Shown: in pieces, positions 46,901 to 59,619 of the stretch
How the letters are laid out: each line of letters opens with the position of its first letter
How positions within the stretch are numbered: the stretch's first letter is position 1
Assembly: GCF_030052815.1 (NCBI RefSeq)
Contig: NC_079505.1
Coordinates: 3,753,736-3,817,735, forward strand
Source: Hevea brasiliensis
Taxonomy: Eukaryota; Streptophyta; Magnoliopsida; Malpighiales; Euphorbiaceae
Length of the DNA: 64,000 nucleotides
Direction of reading: 5' to 3'
The notes under the pieces: generated by a model
The model's input: only the letters and a program-made list of their open reading frames with translations
Told to the model about the DNA's origin: nothing
The model's database searches: none
Program-made: the position numbers and the translations under genes

Positions 46901-48668
46901 GTATATCACACAGATTCAGCTTAGCCTGCCTAGTATCAACCATGTGTGCTAGGTAAGCTTCACAGCCTTTTCTCATCAATCTTCTTGCAACTGTGGCTGA
47001 GATAACATTGGCTAGGAAATCTGTCCTTTCACCCACAATAGTAATCTCATTGCCCTCAGAAGTTTTCAGAGAAATCCTCTTCAATTTGCAATCAACTATT
47101 GCCTGATGACGTGACAACTAATCCATTCCCAAAATCACGTCAAACTCGTGGAAGGGCAATTCAATTAGGTCTGCCAAGAATTCATACCCCTGAATCCTCA
47201 ACAGGCAACCTTTATACACCTTATTCACTACCACACTGTGGCCTAGTGGATTTGTGACCAGAATGTCTTGATCACTCTCCTCTACTGAAACTCCCCTCTC
47301 TATGGGTAGTTTGATGCAAATGTATGAATGAGTGGATCCTGGATCCACCAATGCATGCACAAATGTGTTGTAGAGGAAGAACGTACCCCTGATAACATCC
47401 GGGGCATCTTGCTCCTCCTGAGCTCTGATGGCATAGGCTCTGGCAGGTACTCTGGCCTCTGGCCTCATAGCTGACTCAGATGTAGGCCTCAGTGATGGAC
47501 CAGCTACCTCAGATTAACCAAGCTTCCTACCCCTTTGAGGTGCAGGGGCAGGCTTATCAGCTTGTGTTGGGGCAACTATAGTAGTCCTCTTCAGATAATT
47601 TTTGATCTGATGTTCTGTAGATCCACACTATAAGCATGCACCAGTCACTCGCCAACAGTCCCCCTTATGCCACTTCTGGCAGTATGGATAGGTAGAAGAT
47701 GCTGGGGCTGATCCCCTAAACACCGTCCCTGGAGAGCTGCCCACTGATGGTGTGGACTGGCCTCTCCTAGGTGTGAACTGTGGTCTGGGCCCCTGATATT
47801 GACCCTGACCTTGTGGTTGTCTTGAACCCTGAGCAGGAGGACCCTTACTCTTCTTACTGGGACTGGAGAATGAACTGGACTGACCTGGACCCCTCTTCTG
47901 CTGTCTTTCCCTTCTAGTTTGCTCATTTATTCGGACCCTTTCTACTTTCAATGCATCATCTACTAATTTGGCAAAATCTATGATCTCCAATGCTGTTATC
48001 ATGACTTTGATATTGTCATTGAGCCCTTCTTCGAACCTTCTGCACCTCTCTGCCTCTGTAGGGATTATCTCCCTCCCATACCGGCTTAGTCTGATGAATT
48101 CTCGGTCATACTCTACCACTGATAGTTGCCTCTGTCTCATACTGATAAATTATCTTCTTTTCTCTTCTAAATATACTTTACTGACATATTTCTTCCTGAA
48201 CTCTGTGAGGAAGAGTTCCCAGGTGATCCGTTTCTATTGCACCTCACTGGTTACTGTGTCCCACCACTGGTATGCATCATCCTGAAGTAGGGACACAGCA
48301 CCCTCCAAGTTCTGCTCGAGGGTGCAATTAAGCTATTTCAGCACTCTGATTGTTCTATCCAACCAGTTTTTCGCTGTCATGGGATCATCCTCCTTCTTTC
48401 CAAAGAAATCCACAGCCCCATGTTTTCACAGTTTCTCCATATGGGACTTCTATGATGCTGGTGGAGGTTGTGGCTGTGGTTATGGTGGTGGAATTGCCCC
48501 CATCATTTGCCGATAAAACTCGATCATTTGTTGAAATAATGCAAACTGAGGTTAGACAGGTGCCTCAGCTGCTGGTGGAGCAGATTCTCCTCTGCCCCCA
48601 GATTTAGCCCTTGGTGGAGCACGACTCTCCACCTCTTCATCAACTGCTCTTTGAGAAGTAGGATCCAT
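43996..48668 (-). pseudogene. gag-pol with chromodomain, 11-kb chromovirus
   Basis: The gag ATG is at 48668-48666. Gag runs to about 47580, with the MRQRQLSVVEYDREF region at 48140 and a zinc knuckle CQKWHKGDC near 47675. Protease (about 47400-47000) has DPGSTHSY. Reverse transcriptase is within 46980-46263, with its FIDD box near 46340. RNase H lies about 45926-45650 ([13 protein letters not shown]), integrase about 45290-44550, and then a C-terminal chromodomain (KVLWRHHNTEEATWE, about 44070-44015). The chromodomain places it in the chromoviruses; long LTRs and the initiator-Met primer site fit the Tekay/Del clade. In-frame stops occur in gag, between domains and in integrase. Integrase is also split by a 74-bp GT...AG segment (44707-44780). 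Chromodomains of this group are thought to steer integration to heterochromatin. Confidence 0.93.
44707..44780 (-). other. 74-bp intron-like insertion in integrase
   Basis: On the minus strand this segment starts GTAAAC after CCAG and ends GTGATAG before ATCC. It is very AT-rich, like plant introns, and lies exactly between two codons. At 74 bp it shifts the frame unless removed; taking it out restores the frame that the plus-strand copy has uninterrupted at about 54205-54245. No target duplication clearly explains it as a transposon. Whether it is spliced is unknown. Confidence 0.7.
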
Positions 48669-48779
48669 ATCCTGATCAAAATAACAAAACAAATAGATCT
48701 GCATCAGTGTCACTTCAATACTTACAAATGCAATGCAATGGTATGCACTCTATCTAGGCCCAGAAACGCCTAAACCAAT

Positions 48780-48791
48780 GCTCTGATACCA
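48780..48791 (-). promoter_or_regulatory. primer-binding site of the 11-kb chromovirus
   Basis: TGGTATCAGAGC on the minus strand, five bases after the 5' LTR end. Confidence 0.93.
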
Positions 48792-48796
48792 CTAAA

Positions 48797-51700
48797 TGTG
48801 ACACCCCTTACCCGTCTACAGTGTAGCTGAGCAAGATTTGCCACCCAGTGTGTCGGAGCACCAAATCATATTTTCATTACAATTTACCCTTTTTAATTCA
48901 TTTATTTATAATTTTGATTAATCCGAATTTTTCGCAAATTTTATAGAAAATCCGGCAGAGTACCGGCTGTAAATTGGCAAAACAGTTCTTCTGAATCTAT
49001 TAAAAACACTTCCAATATAATCATAATATCAATCTCAGTCAACCACCAACATCTTTTCAACAATTTCTCAATTGACTTCAATATCTCAAAATTCAATTCA
49101 TTTCATTTCATACTCAACTCAATAAGAAATACTCAAATTTATTTTACTGAACATGGTTTATAAATAATTACATCAAAAGCATAATTACATGAGTTTAAAA
49201 TATACATAACAAAAGTTTACAAATACAAAAGACCAAAAATAGCCTAATGTCCTACCAATGCACTGCAAATGTGAGGTGACTCTGGACTCCGTGTGTATAT
49301 CTGAAAGCTCACCCAGTATGAGGTCTGCTGGACTCCCCAGCTATGTCTCCAGTACCTACACATGGCAAAAGCGACGCGCTAAGCAATTCTACTTAGTGGT
49401 GACAATATAAAATAAAATAACTAAAATAACATAAATATGCAGAATATATGTTTACATTTTAGGTAGACTTAATTTCTGGCATTTATTGCAGTATTATTCG
49501 ATTAAAATTTTTAAGATTCATTATCATTGCCCGAGTAACCCCTACTAGTCAACTAGACTGGATAAATGGTAAACTGGCACTGGGTACTAAGTACCTCTGA
49601 TCATCACACCATCGGTCACATTGTGTCTCCCGGTATGCAATAGAACAGCTAATAAGCTGTAATAATTATCAGGGATAAAATTCAAGTATAATAACTCCAT
49701 TAACATAGCCAAAGGCTATTTTATCATAGAATGGCACGTGAGGCCATAAAACACAGAATGGCATGAAGCTATATGCAGTACTGCTAATAGAACCCTATTG
49801 GCATGCCAACCAATCCAAACCAATCTTGCTAGGTGTACTAGGGCATGTTACACTCTTAAATTATAAAATTCTTGAAATTCAAGTTTATGTGTTACTATTC
49901 ATTTCATTAGTCAACAAAAATGTTGACTTTTGCATGGATAATAGGTACGTTGATTATAATATTCCCAGCATACCATATTTTGCATTCTAAAATTGTTGGT
50001 ATTGGTTGCCAATACAATTTCCAAGCTTAATGTTAATTGTTCAAAATTTTCAGATTTCAAGCTTTGTGTTTACTGTTCCATTTGTCATTTTTCCAGTGGG
50101 AATTTGGCAAAGTTGTCAACATGAAAGTTGTTTCTTATTATGTCTAGTTACATTTCTTTTTTTGAATCACTCAATTTGGAGTTTTTTAGCTCAAGTTATG
50201 GCCTAAATACCATGACTGGCTGGATTGCCAACTTCCTAGATTTTCTGGACTGACCAAATCTACAGTGTTTTGTATAGTGACTGCAAGTCACCTTTTGAAT
50301 ATGTTATGGTCAAAATTTAGGTTAGGTTTCTTCATGAAAGTTGTAGATATATGTCTCAGCTATTTTCTGGTAAACTTTCAGGTCAATTGGACCTTTCTAC
50401 ACTGAGTTATGACCAAATGAATAAACACTATTCATTTGGTTATTTTGCCCAGGCAGAATGCAGGTCAACCAGAGATTAGGGCAATCTTTAGGTTAACTTG
50501 GTTTGATTTTCTAGGCATGATTCCTTCACCAAAGTTGTGTCATTATGTGTTTAGTTTCATGTCCAATTAGCCTTGCACCAATTGAACTTCTACAACTCCA
50601 GTTATTACTGCTCAAACCTACTGGACTCATGCCCAGTCCTGCAGGTCACCAAGGGCAACCACACTAACTTCAATTCTCACTAAACAAACCACTTCATTTC
50701 TTATTCATACATAGCCCAATGGTCAGTAATTGACCATTAAAACTCTCTTTCACCAAATACATGAACAAAGTCTCAATTTGGGTCCAAAACCCTAGCTCCA
50801 CCATTCTAGATTGTTGCATTACTTGCACTTCACCTTCCTAATCAATATATTAGTGTTAAGGGTAGCCACAATATCATTTTAATTCTAAGAAATCTTTAAA
50901 ACTCAACCAAGTTCAAGGTTTCTGGAATTTTAAGCAAGACATACACATAATGTTTACTCAATTTTCTTGTAAATTTGCATCAAATACCACTCCTTCAACA
51001 TGAATTGAAAGATAAAAATCAAGTCTAATCACTAACCTTTAATGGAGCTAATCTCTAACTTGTAAGAACTCTTCTTTAACACTTCCTTTTGTTCCAAAAG
51101 CTTCACTATGAGGAAAGAACAAGATTTTGTATTGATAACTTAGGGTTTAGTGGGTGAAAAACCAAGAAAATCAAGCTTTGTAAAGCTTGGCTATGGAGGA
51201 ACAAAGGGGGCGGCTTGTATGGGAGGAAGAAGGCTGATGGTTGTTCCAGATTTTTGACTTCTTTATCTGCCCCTTTTTTGTATTATAGTATTTCTTTAAT
51301 TTGATTGGCCATAGATTTTAATGACCTCATGCTTACTTAAGGATTAGGTAATAAATCCAATTTATTTTCATTTTCTTTTCTTTCCTTTCCTATTCATTTT
51401 TAAATAATTTTTCATCAATATTTGTTCATATTTTATGTCATATAATTCACTTGCATAAATGGACAAGTTGGTCAAAAATCATCTCTGAAGACGAAATGAC
51501 CAAAATGCCCTCCGTTTGGCTTAACGAACCAAAATTGTGTGTACCGATTGATTAAATTTTCCTGGTGTTTTCTTAACATTCTTTTATCATGGGAACCCCA
51601 ATAATCCTTCCCTGAGGTCCCAAAAATTATTTCATGAAGTTTTCCCCGAGTCTAAGGTTACTAACGGCCTTCACTGTCACTTCCCTTTCAGGTTACTCAT

Positions 51701-51895
51701 CCCTAGAGTTTCGGCTCGTTTAACCTTAGTGTATTTCATTCCTATAAATTTTCCTTGATTTTTATGAGCATTATTTAGTTTCTTTATAACACCTCACTTT
51801 AGTCTAATTATAATTTCAAACATTCTAGCTGCCCAGACCGACATTGGTCACCGGAACAGTAGATTATATGGACTAGCTAAAGTGAGGATATTACA
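48797..51895 (-). repeat. 5' LTR of the 11-kb chromovirus
   Basis: 3099 bp, the same length as the 3' copy. Differences are scattered single bases and a few 1-2-base indels (for example CAGTGTTGG versus CAGTGTGTCGG near the start). Confidence 0.94.
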
Positions 51896-54741
51896 ACATG
51901 AGTTTTTGGCCGACTTAATTGAGCTACCATTCTATGAATTTGACATGATACTGGGGATAGATTGGTTATCGCGTCATCAGGTAATGGTAGATTATTTGTT
52001 GAAGCAGATCACCTTGAAAACAGCCAGTAATGAAGAAGTGATAATTATGGGTGAAAGGACAGACTACCTTTCCAATGTCATATCGACCACAGTAGCTAGG
52101 AAATTGATAAAGAAAGGCTATGAAGCATACCTAGCACATGTGGTTAATACCAAAAAGACTGGGTCTAGTCTTCAAGATATACCCACTGTATGTGACTTTT
52201 TAGACGTGTTTCCAGAGGAATTACCTAGTTTACCACTGGAAAGAGAAGTAGAGTTTGCAATTGAAGTGATGTCGGGTACAACACCAATATCGATTACTCC
52301 TTATAGGATGTCACCGACAGAGTTAAAAGAGTTGAAAGTATAGTTGTAAGAACTGTTAGATAAAGGGTTGATACGCCCTAGCGTATCACCATGGAGAGCA
52401 CCGGTGTTATTTGTAAAGAAGAAGAATGGGACATTGAGATTGTGTATAGACTACTGGCAATTGAATAAAGTGACGGTGAAGAATAAGTATCCTTTGCTCA
52501 GAATAGACGATCTGTTTAATCAGTTGAAAGGGGCAGGTGTTTTCTCCAAGATTAGTCTCAGATCGGGGTATCATCAGTTATGGGTAAAGGAGACTGATAT
52601 ACCTAAAACTGCTTTTAGGACCCGATATGGGCATTATGAATTTTTGGTGATGCCATTCGGGTTGACAAATGCACCAGCGGCATTCATGGACCTTATGAAT
52701 CGTATCTTTCATCTTATTTAAATTGGTTTATAGTTGTCTTTATTGATGATATACTGGTGTATTCCAAGGACCAAGATGAGCATGATAAACAGTTGAGGAT
52801 TGTATTATAGACCTTGAGGGAGAAGAAGCTGTATACTAAGTTATCCAAGAAGATAAAAGCTATAATGGAATGGAAGCTACCTAAAAATGCAACGGAAGTC
52901 AGAAGTTTCTTAGGATTGGCAGGCTACTATAGGAGATTTGTGAAAGGATTCTTCCTTACAGCAATTCCATTAACTAAGCTACTGCATAAGAATGTAGAGT
53001 TTAATTAAAATGATAAGTTCCAAGCCAGTTTTGAGAAATTGAAGGCTATTCTTACTGAAGTGCCAATGTTGACACAACTAGTGTCAGGAAGAGACTTTGT
53101 GGTTTATAGTGATGCTTCGCATAATGGACTTGGGTGTGTTCTAATACAAGAAGGAAAAGTGGTTGCTTATGCTTTTAGGCAGCTAAAACCATATAAAAAG
53201 AACTACCCTACTCACAATCTTGAGTTGGCAGCAATTGTATTTGCATTGAAGACATGGAGGCATTACTTATATGGTGTAAAGTGATATGTCTACACGGATC
53301 ACAAAAGTCTTAAATATTTGACAACCCAGAAGGAACTCAACCTAAGACAGAGAAGATAGATTGAGTTCTTAAAGGACTATGATTGTGTCATTGACTACCA
53401 CCCTGGGAAGGCGAATGTGGTGGCAGATGCACTTAGTAGGAAGTCATTGGTGGCATTAAGGGCATTGAATGCTTGTTTGACGTTAGCATGAGATGGAGCT
53501 ATTATAGTTGAATTGCAAGTGAAACCTAGTTTGCTACAGCAAGTGCAAGAGGCCTAGAAGCTAGATGAGAAGTTGATGACCATTGTGGGCCAAATCAAAG
53601 AGGGGAAGAAGAATGAGTATGAGATAAAGGAAAATGAATGTTTATACTACAAAGGGAGAATATGTGTACCAGATGATGAAGAATTGAAGAAGAGCATTCT
53701 GAAAGAGGCACACAGTAGCTTTTATACTATGCACCCTAGAAGTACGAAGAGGTACCATGATTTAAAGTCTCATTATTGGTGGCCTGGCATGAAGAAGGAT
53801 ATTGTTGATTATGTGACTAGATACCTAATATGTCAGCAAGTTAAGGCAGAGCACTAAGTTTCATCAGGTTTGCTGTAACCAATAGCTATACCTGAGTGGA
53901 AATGGAACCATATTATGATGGATTTTGTTATTGGTCTACCTCTCACACAGAAGAAGCATGATGCAGTGTGGGTAATAGTAGACAGATTGACGAAGTCAGC
54001 TCAATTCCTACCAGTTGAACCAACTACTCGCTGGAGAAGTTAGCAGAATTGTATATAGGTGAGATAGTTCGGTTACATGGGGTGCCAATATTGATCATAT
54101 CAGACCGAGACTCGAGGTTTACATCCAGGTTTTGGAAGAAGTTACAGGAAGCCTTGGGTACCCATTTGCATTATAGTACAGCTTTTCATCTTCAAACAGA
54201 TGGGCAGTCAGAAAGAGTAATCCAGATACTTGAAGATATATTAAGAAGCTATGCTATAAAATTTGAAGGAAGTTGGGATAAGTATCTCCCATTAGCAGAA
54301 TTTGCATATAATAATAGTTATCAGGCAAGTATAAAGATGGATCCTTATGAAGCACTATATGGGAGGAAGTGTAGGACACCCTTGTGCTGGACATAATTGG
54401 GTGAAGATAAGATTGTGGGGCCAAATTTGGTGAAACAGATTGAGGAGAAGGTAAAAGTAATCAGAGCTAGTTTGAAAGCTACCTCAGCTAGACAGAAATC
54501 ATATGCAAATTTAAAAAGAAAAGACATAGAATATAAAGTGGGTGATAAAGTTTTTCTCAAGGTGTCACCATGGAAAAATGTGTTGAGATTTGGGAAGAAG
54601 GATAAGTTAAGCCCGAGGTTTATCAGTCCATACGAAATCATTGAACGTGTGGGTTTGGTAGCCTATAGGCTAGCTTTACCACATGAATTTGATAAGATCC
54701 ACAATGCGTTTCATGTTTCGATGCTAAGGAGATATAGATCA
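51896..54741 (+). pseudogene. protease end, reverse transcriptase, RNase H and integrase, host chromovirus
   Basis: Continuation of the gag-pol interrupted at 40834. Protease tail (EFLADLIELPF, DWLSRHQ) at 51898-51980. Reverse transcriptase about 52190-52850, with its FIDD box at 52739-52750. RNase H region about 53090-53420. Integrase has the zinc-binding segment near 53700-53850 (the first of the two cysteines is replaced by Tyr, YLICQ) and a catalytic core with DRDSRF near 54103. The beta-barrel domain is near 54530-54740. It carries several TAG and TGA stops and a few single-base frame breaks (for example near 52715 and 54030). The solo LTR at 54742 splits the last part. Confidence 0.9.
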
Positions 54742-56557
54742 TGTGACACCCCTTACCCGTCTACAGTGTAGCCGAGCAAGATATGTCACACAGTATACCG
54801 GAACACCCAATTTTTATCCCAATTATTCTTATCCTTCCTTAATTTATTTCTTCATGGTTATAAAGTGCAATTTGTGAAATTTAACTCATTCAAGTCATTT
54901 ATTGAAATTATAAATTCATTTGAGGTTCCGAAAATTTTATAGAAAATCCGGCAGAGTATCAGCTAAAAATGGAAAAAACAGTTCTTTAGAACCTGTGAAA
55001 AACACTTCCAAAACATTCATCCATATTCTTAAACTCCAATAACCATCAACATGGTCTCAACAATTTTCAACAATCATAACCATCTCAAGTTTTCAACATG
55101 AATCCACAATTTCATTCAGATCAAAATCAAATTTAATTTCATGAAGATATTCTCAAATTATATTAATTAACAAAATTTTACAAAATATGTACATCAGCAT
55201 ATAATTACATAAATTTACTATTTACATGAGTTCATAATTTACAAATCACAGACTACTACCTATTGCAAAATGCAAAAACAAAATTTCAAAATGAACCTAA
55301 AGGTCCTACCACTGATGCACTGCAGATGAGAGATGACTCTGACTCTATGCAGATCTGTGACCTCACCCAGTCTGTGGTCTGCTGGGCTCTCTATCAGTCT
55401 CTCTAGAACCTACGCGTAGCAAAAAGTGACGCGCTAAGCAATAATGCTTAGTGGTGCCAATAATAAAATAAAAAGAACTAAAAAGAAATAAACATGCAGT
55501 GTATATATTGATGTCTCATGCAGATAAATTTTTGATAAATATTTGTAGTTTATTTATTTGGTACTTATTATGTCAATTATTTCATTAAATTTATTAACTT
55601 CTATTTTTGGTTGCCCAAGTAACCTATACTGGATGACTGGACTGGATAAATGGGTAAACTGGCACTGGGTATCAAGTACCTCGAGCCGTCACACCATCGG
55701 TCACATATGTATCTCCGGTAGGCAAATGTAATGCCTAATAAGTCAGATAATTATTAGGCACAAGGCCAAGTATCACCATAATATCAGAATGGGTAAAAGC
55801 CATAAAATCATAGAATGACATAATTCCATGTGCAGTACTGCTAACTAAACCCTATTGGCATGCCAACCTATCCAAACCAATCTTACTAGGTATACTAGGG
55901 CACATTTCAAAGTTATTGATTGAATTTTTATGCTTTACATGTAAGGTTACTATTCATTTTACTATTTAGGTCAACTTATTGACTTTCCAATGCATAATAG
56001 CTACATGAGTCCTAATCACATAAATTTACCACATTTTGGTTCCCAAAAGTGTTGACATTAGTTGCCAATCCATACTTCTAACCAAAGGTGAATAAATAAC
56101 CATCTCTGAAGACGAAATCATCTCTGTACGGATCGAAAAATCATCTCTGAAGACGAAATAACCAAAATGCCCTCCGTTTGGCTTATTAAGCCAAAATCGT
56201 CTGTACGGATCGAAAAATTTTTCTAAGCCTTTTCTTGGCATTCTAATGCCATAGAAACCTCAATGACTCTTCTTTGGAGTCCCAAAAATTATCTTATGAA
56301 TTTTCTCCTAGGTTTAGGGCTCCTAGTTGCGAGGACCGCAACTTCCCACTGGGTTACCCATTGCTAGGGCACCGACTCATTTAACTTGGTTATATTTTAT
56401 TTCTAAAATTTTTCCTACATTTTTCTTGTTAATATTTGAGTTAATTATGACTCTTCACTTTAGTTTAAATATTTTTTCCAGACGTTCTAGCTGTCCGGAC
56501 CGACACCGATCACCTGAACAGTAGAATGTACAGAATTGCTACAGTGAGGGTGTTACA
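54742..56557 (-). mobile_element. solo LTR with internal deletion, TSD GATCA
   Basis: 1816 bp. Plus-strand ends TGTGACACCCCTTACC and GAGGGTGTTACA. Perfect duplications, GATCA, lie at 54737-54741 and 56558-56562. Against the 3211-bp LTR at 30200-33410 it lacks about 1.4 kb, between the parts equal to about 31530 and 32990. The junction (56100-56165) holds scrambled short copies of adjacent LTR sequence. It belongs to the same subfamily as the LTR at 30200. Confidence 0.94.
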
Positions 56558-56562
56558 GATCA

Positions 56563-56800
56563 GATCCTTCACATGTCATATCAGCAGAGGCAATTGAAGT
56601 GTAGCCAGATTTGACATATGAAGAAAAACCAATAAAAATCTTAACTTGAGAAATCAAAGAACTGCGGAATAAGAGGATTCCATTAGTGAAGGTGCTCTGG
56701 AGACACCATAACACAGAGGAAGCCATTTGGGAGAGCGAAGAGACGATGAGGAAGGAGTATTCTCAGCTATTTATACCAGGTAAATTTCGAGAATGAAATT
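56563..56800 (+). pseudogene. C-terminal chromodomain of the host chromovirus
   Basis: After the solo LTR the plus-strand polyprotein resumes and ends with a chromodomain (PLVKVLWRHHNTEEAIWE, about 56680-56735) and an LFIPGKF-like tail before stopping near the polypurine tract. An in-frame TGA sits at 56647. The same C-terminus is seen in the nested 11-kb element. Confidence 0.88.
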
Positions 56801-56807
56801 TCTTTTT

Positions 56808-56820
56808 AGAGAGGAAGAGT
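56808..56820 (+). promoter_or_regulatory. polypurine tract of the host chromovirus
   Basis: AGAGAGGAAGAGT directly before the 3' LTR start TGTAACGTCC. Confidence 0.88.
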
Positions 56821-57311
56821 TGTAACGTCCCAAGAATTTTGAGCTCTAAATAGTACTATTTTTGGTCTGTGAATAGCATTATTCAAAGCTAGCTTGAGGA
56901 CTAAAAATGAGATGAAAATTAATTAAGATAAGCAAAATAAAAACTCATGTGACCATCGGATTATGGACTTAATCGGTATTATTGAAAAAGATAGACTATA
57001 ACCGGATGAAGGGTATTTTGGTCAATTCACTTAAAGAGTTGACTTTTGACCGAAATATTGATTAAAACTAAGTGAGATACATGTGTTAGAAGGGAACTTA
57101 ATTAATCAAAAGCGGTATAAAATAATTAGAATGTTAAAAATTAGAATTGGGAATTAATAATTAGCATATTATAAAAATTTAATAATTAAAAAAATATAAT
57201 AGGATAATTATCTAACAAAAGACAAATTTTTTAATTAAAGTAAAGTTACTTTTAAACATCATTATCACCATCATCAACTCATCTTATCTTCATCTTCTTC
57301 CTATCTTGCCA

Positions 57312-57347
<36 letters not shown>

Positions 57348-59619
57348 ATTCATTTCATCCGTTGAAGCTCCATTTTTAAGCTTCAAATACCTAAATTTCC
57401 TCCATAATTTTTATAGCAAACTAACAGAAAACTTTAAATTAAGCCTCGAATTGAAGAGAGCAAGCAAGAAATCCAAGAAATTTGGAAGAATTGCGAAGGA
57501 GCGGTGAAAACCAATTAATGTAAGTAGTGAATTAAGCTTCTTTAATTGTGAATTTATGGAATTCATATTTGATTGTGAAGATTTATATGAAAATTGATTG
57601 AAATTTATGGAGGTATTTGAAGGGAGGAATTTCGATTGGGAGACTGAGGAATTTCGGTTGTGAATGAGAATTAATGAAAATAAGATATATTTGAAAGACC
57701 TAAATTTCGGTCAGCTTATGGAAGTCAGAGATGTTGTGTTTAATTGAATTGAAACTTAAAATCTAGCTTTGATAAATTGAAATACATGATTTATGTATTA
57801 ATTTGCATATGGTAGCATGACTTGTGATTATGGAAGTTAGGGTTTTGGGAGAAATTGGGGGTTTTGTGCCTTGATGGTCAATTGAAGTATTTGAGGTCAA
57901 ATATTGACCATTTGATGAGAATTGCTTGAGTTTAGAAGTGAGTTGTTGAATTGAATTGAGAATTAGAAGTGTTGCTTTTGCACTAGATTTCTAGACCTCT
58001 GAGTCTAGTGTAATTACATGGCTATAAGTAGAGTTAGACAGCTCCAATTGGTGTGAGGCCAATTGGAGATGAAACTTAAGTTCTAAAGCCACAAATTTCA
58101 TGAAGAAATCTTGCTCAAAAACTGACAACTAATTGCCTTAAAATTGGCTTGAATCCGGAATGACATATTTTAGACCTGTAGAAATGATCATATGAATAGT
58201 AAATATTCAAATTGGCATAACTCACTATAGAAAGTTCTGAATGACCTAATTCTTGAACCCATGAAAAGCTTAGACATAGTAGAACATTTTACATGGAGAT
58301 TAGGAGACCTAGTTTTGACTCTAACCCAATCAAATTGCTAGGCAAAGTTAGTTCACCAAATTTGCCTGGACCAAAACTAACCAGGAAATTCTGGACCTTA
58401 GGCCATCCTACTAGTTATGGCAAAAATGCCATAACTTAGTCTACAAAACTGAAAATGTAGTGATTCAAAATCCAAAATCTTCATAAGACCTAGAGCTACA
58501 ATTTTGATGTTTTGACCAGTATCTAGAGGCCAATGCAACTTAGGGAAATTGCTAGGAGAAATCAGAAATTCACAAACTAGAAATTCCTACACCTGGACAG
58601 ATTAGCTATTTGACACCTAGATAGTAAATAAATCATAATTTTCAGTAGAAAACTTCAATTGGGATGAGCAAAATTGATATGAAAACTTAAGAAATAGAGC
58701 TACAATTTTGGTTCAGAAACCTTACATAAATTTTGAGTGTAGGATCCTTAAATATTAGTTAGAAAATTGACCTGAAACCTGAAATCCTGGAACTTCAGGA
58801 TTCATGAGACCAGATTGGTAAATTAGTTATAACTTGCCCTACACAACTCTAAATTTAGTAATTCTTGAATTTGTGTAATCATGAGGCACAAGGGAACAAC
58901 TCATATGAAGAACACTAAGCCAAATTATGGCTGTAACTAGTCCAAATAGTTTGACAAATTTGAGTTCCAGAATCTACCCTGTTCTGGAACAGTATTAATC
59001 ATTGGACTAGTACTTGGTAAATTGTTCATAACTAGAGCTAAAAAACTCCAAATTAAATGATTCAAAAAGGAAAATAAAGCCAAGATGATAAGGAATAACT
59101 TTCATGAAGAAAGTGTGGTCAAATTACTACTGTAGCTTAGCCTAATATGAGAATGAAATCAAAGTTGAAATTCTGGAATTTATGAAACATCACATAAATG
59201 ATTTGAAATATGGGTGGTAACCAATACCAATGATTCTATAAACTTGAATGTGAGATGAATATATATTTGGAACCTATGTTTCCAATATGATTGAAGCCAA
59301 AAATGCTATGAAGCATGAATATAAAATGTGATGAGAATATGTGAGCTATGAATGTTTAAGAATGCAAATTGCCCATGTAGGCCTAAACATGTGTGTATGG
59401 GTTGGATAAATTGGCATGCCAGTAGGGTTCTGTTTTGTAGTACTACTTATGGCCTTGTGCCATTTTGTTATCATGGCTTTCATGCCATTCTATTATTATC
59501 GCTTCTAACCATTCTATTAAATGATGATGTATATGGCTTTATGCCCGATTGCTACTATGGCTTTTTTTCAGCCATTCTGTTGCATACCTGATTGACATTA
59601 TGTGTCCTACAGTATGACG
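56821..59619 (+). repeat. 3' LTR of the host chromovirus, cut by a copia-like element
   Basis: First ~2.8 kb of the LTR. It includes a (CT)n tract near 57317-57343. Six degenerate ~200-bp units lie at about 58041-59100. It is interrupted after GTATGACG at 59619; the same point in the 5' LTR reads GTATGATGGCC near 38320. Confidence 0.85.

Larger units (their letters stand above)
40835..51895 (-). mobile_element. complete Tekay/Del-like chromovirus, 11,061 bp, TSD ACATG
   Basis: Minus-strand LTR retrotransposon with both LTRs 3099 bp long, interior 43934-48796, primer site, gag-pol with C-terminal chromodomain, and polypurine tract. Perfect 5-bp duplications, ACATG, lie at 40830-40834 and 51896-51900. 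Host codons continue directly across them (protease of the plus-strand element), which proves nesting. The equal LTR lengths and high similarity mean a fairly recent insertion. Stops and frame breaks make it non-autonomous. Confidence 0.96.
34185..59619 (+). mobile_element. large plus-strand Tekay/Del-like chromovirus, host of four later insertions
   Basis: Starts with an LTR (TGTAATGTCCCAAGAATTCC) and continues with primer site, gag, protease, reverse transcriptase, RNase H, integrase, chromodomain, polypurine tract and a 3' LTR (TGTAACGTCCCAAGAA) that is cut at 59619 by a copia-like element. Removing the 11,061-bp element, the deleted solo LTR and their duplications leaves an interior of about 4.7 kb, similar to the 4.86 kb of the nested chromovirus. 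The other end and its target duplication lie outside the window. Confidence 0.87.
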
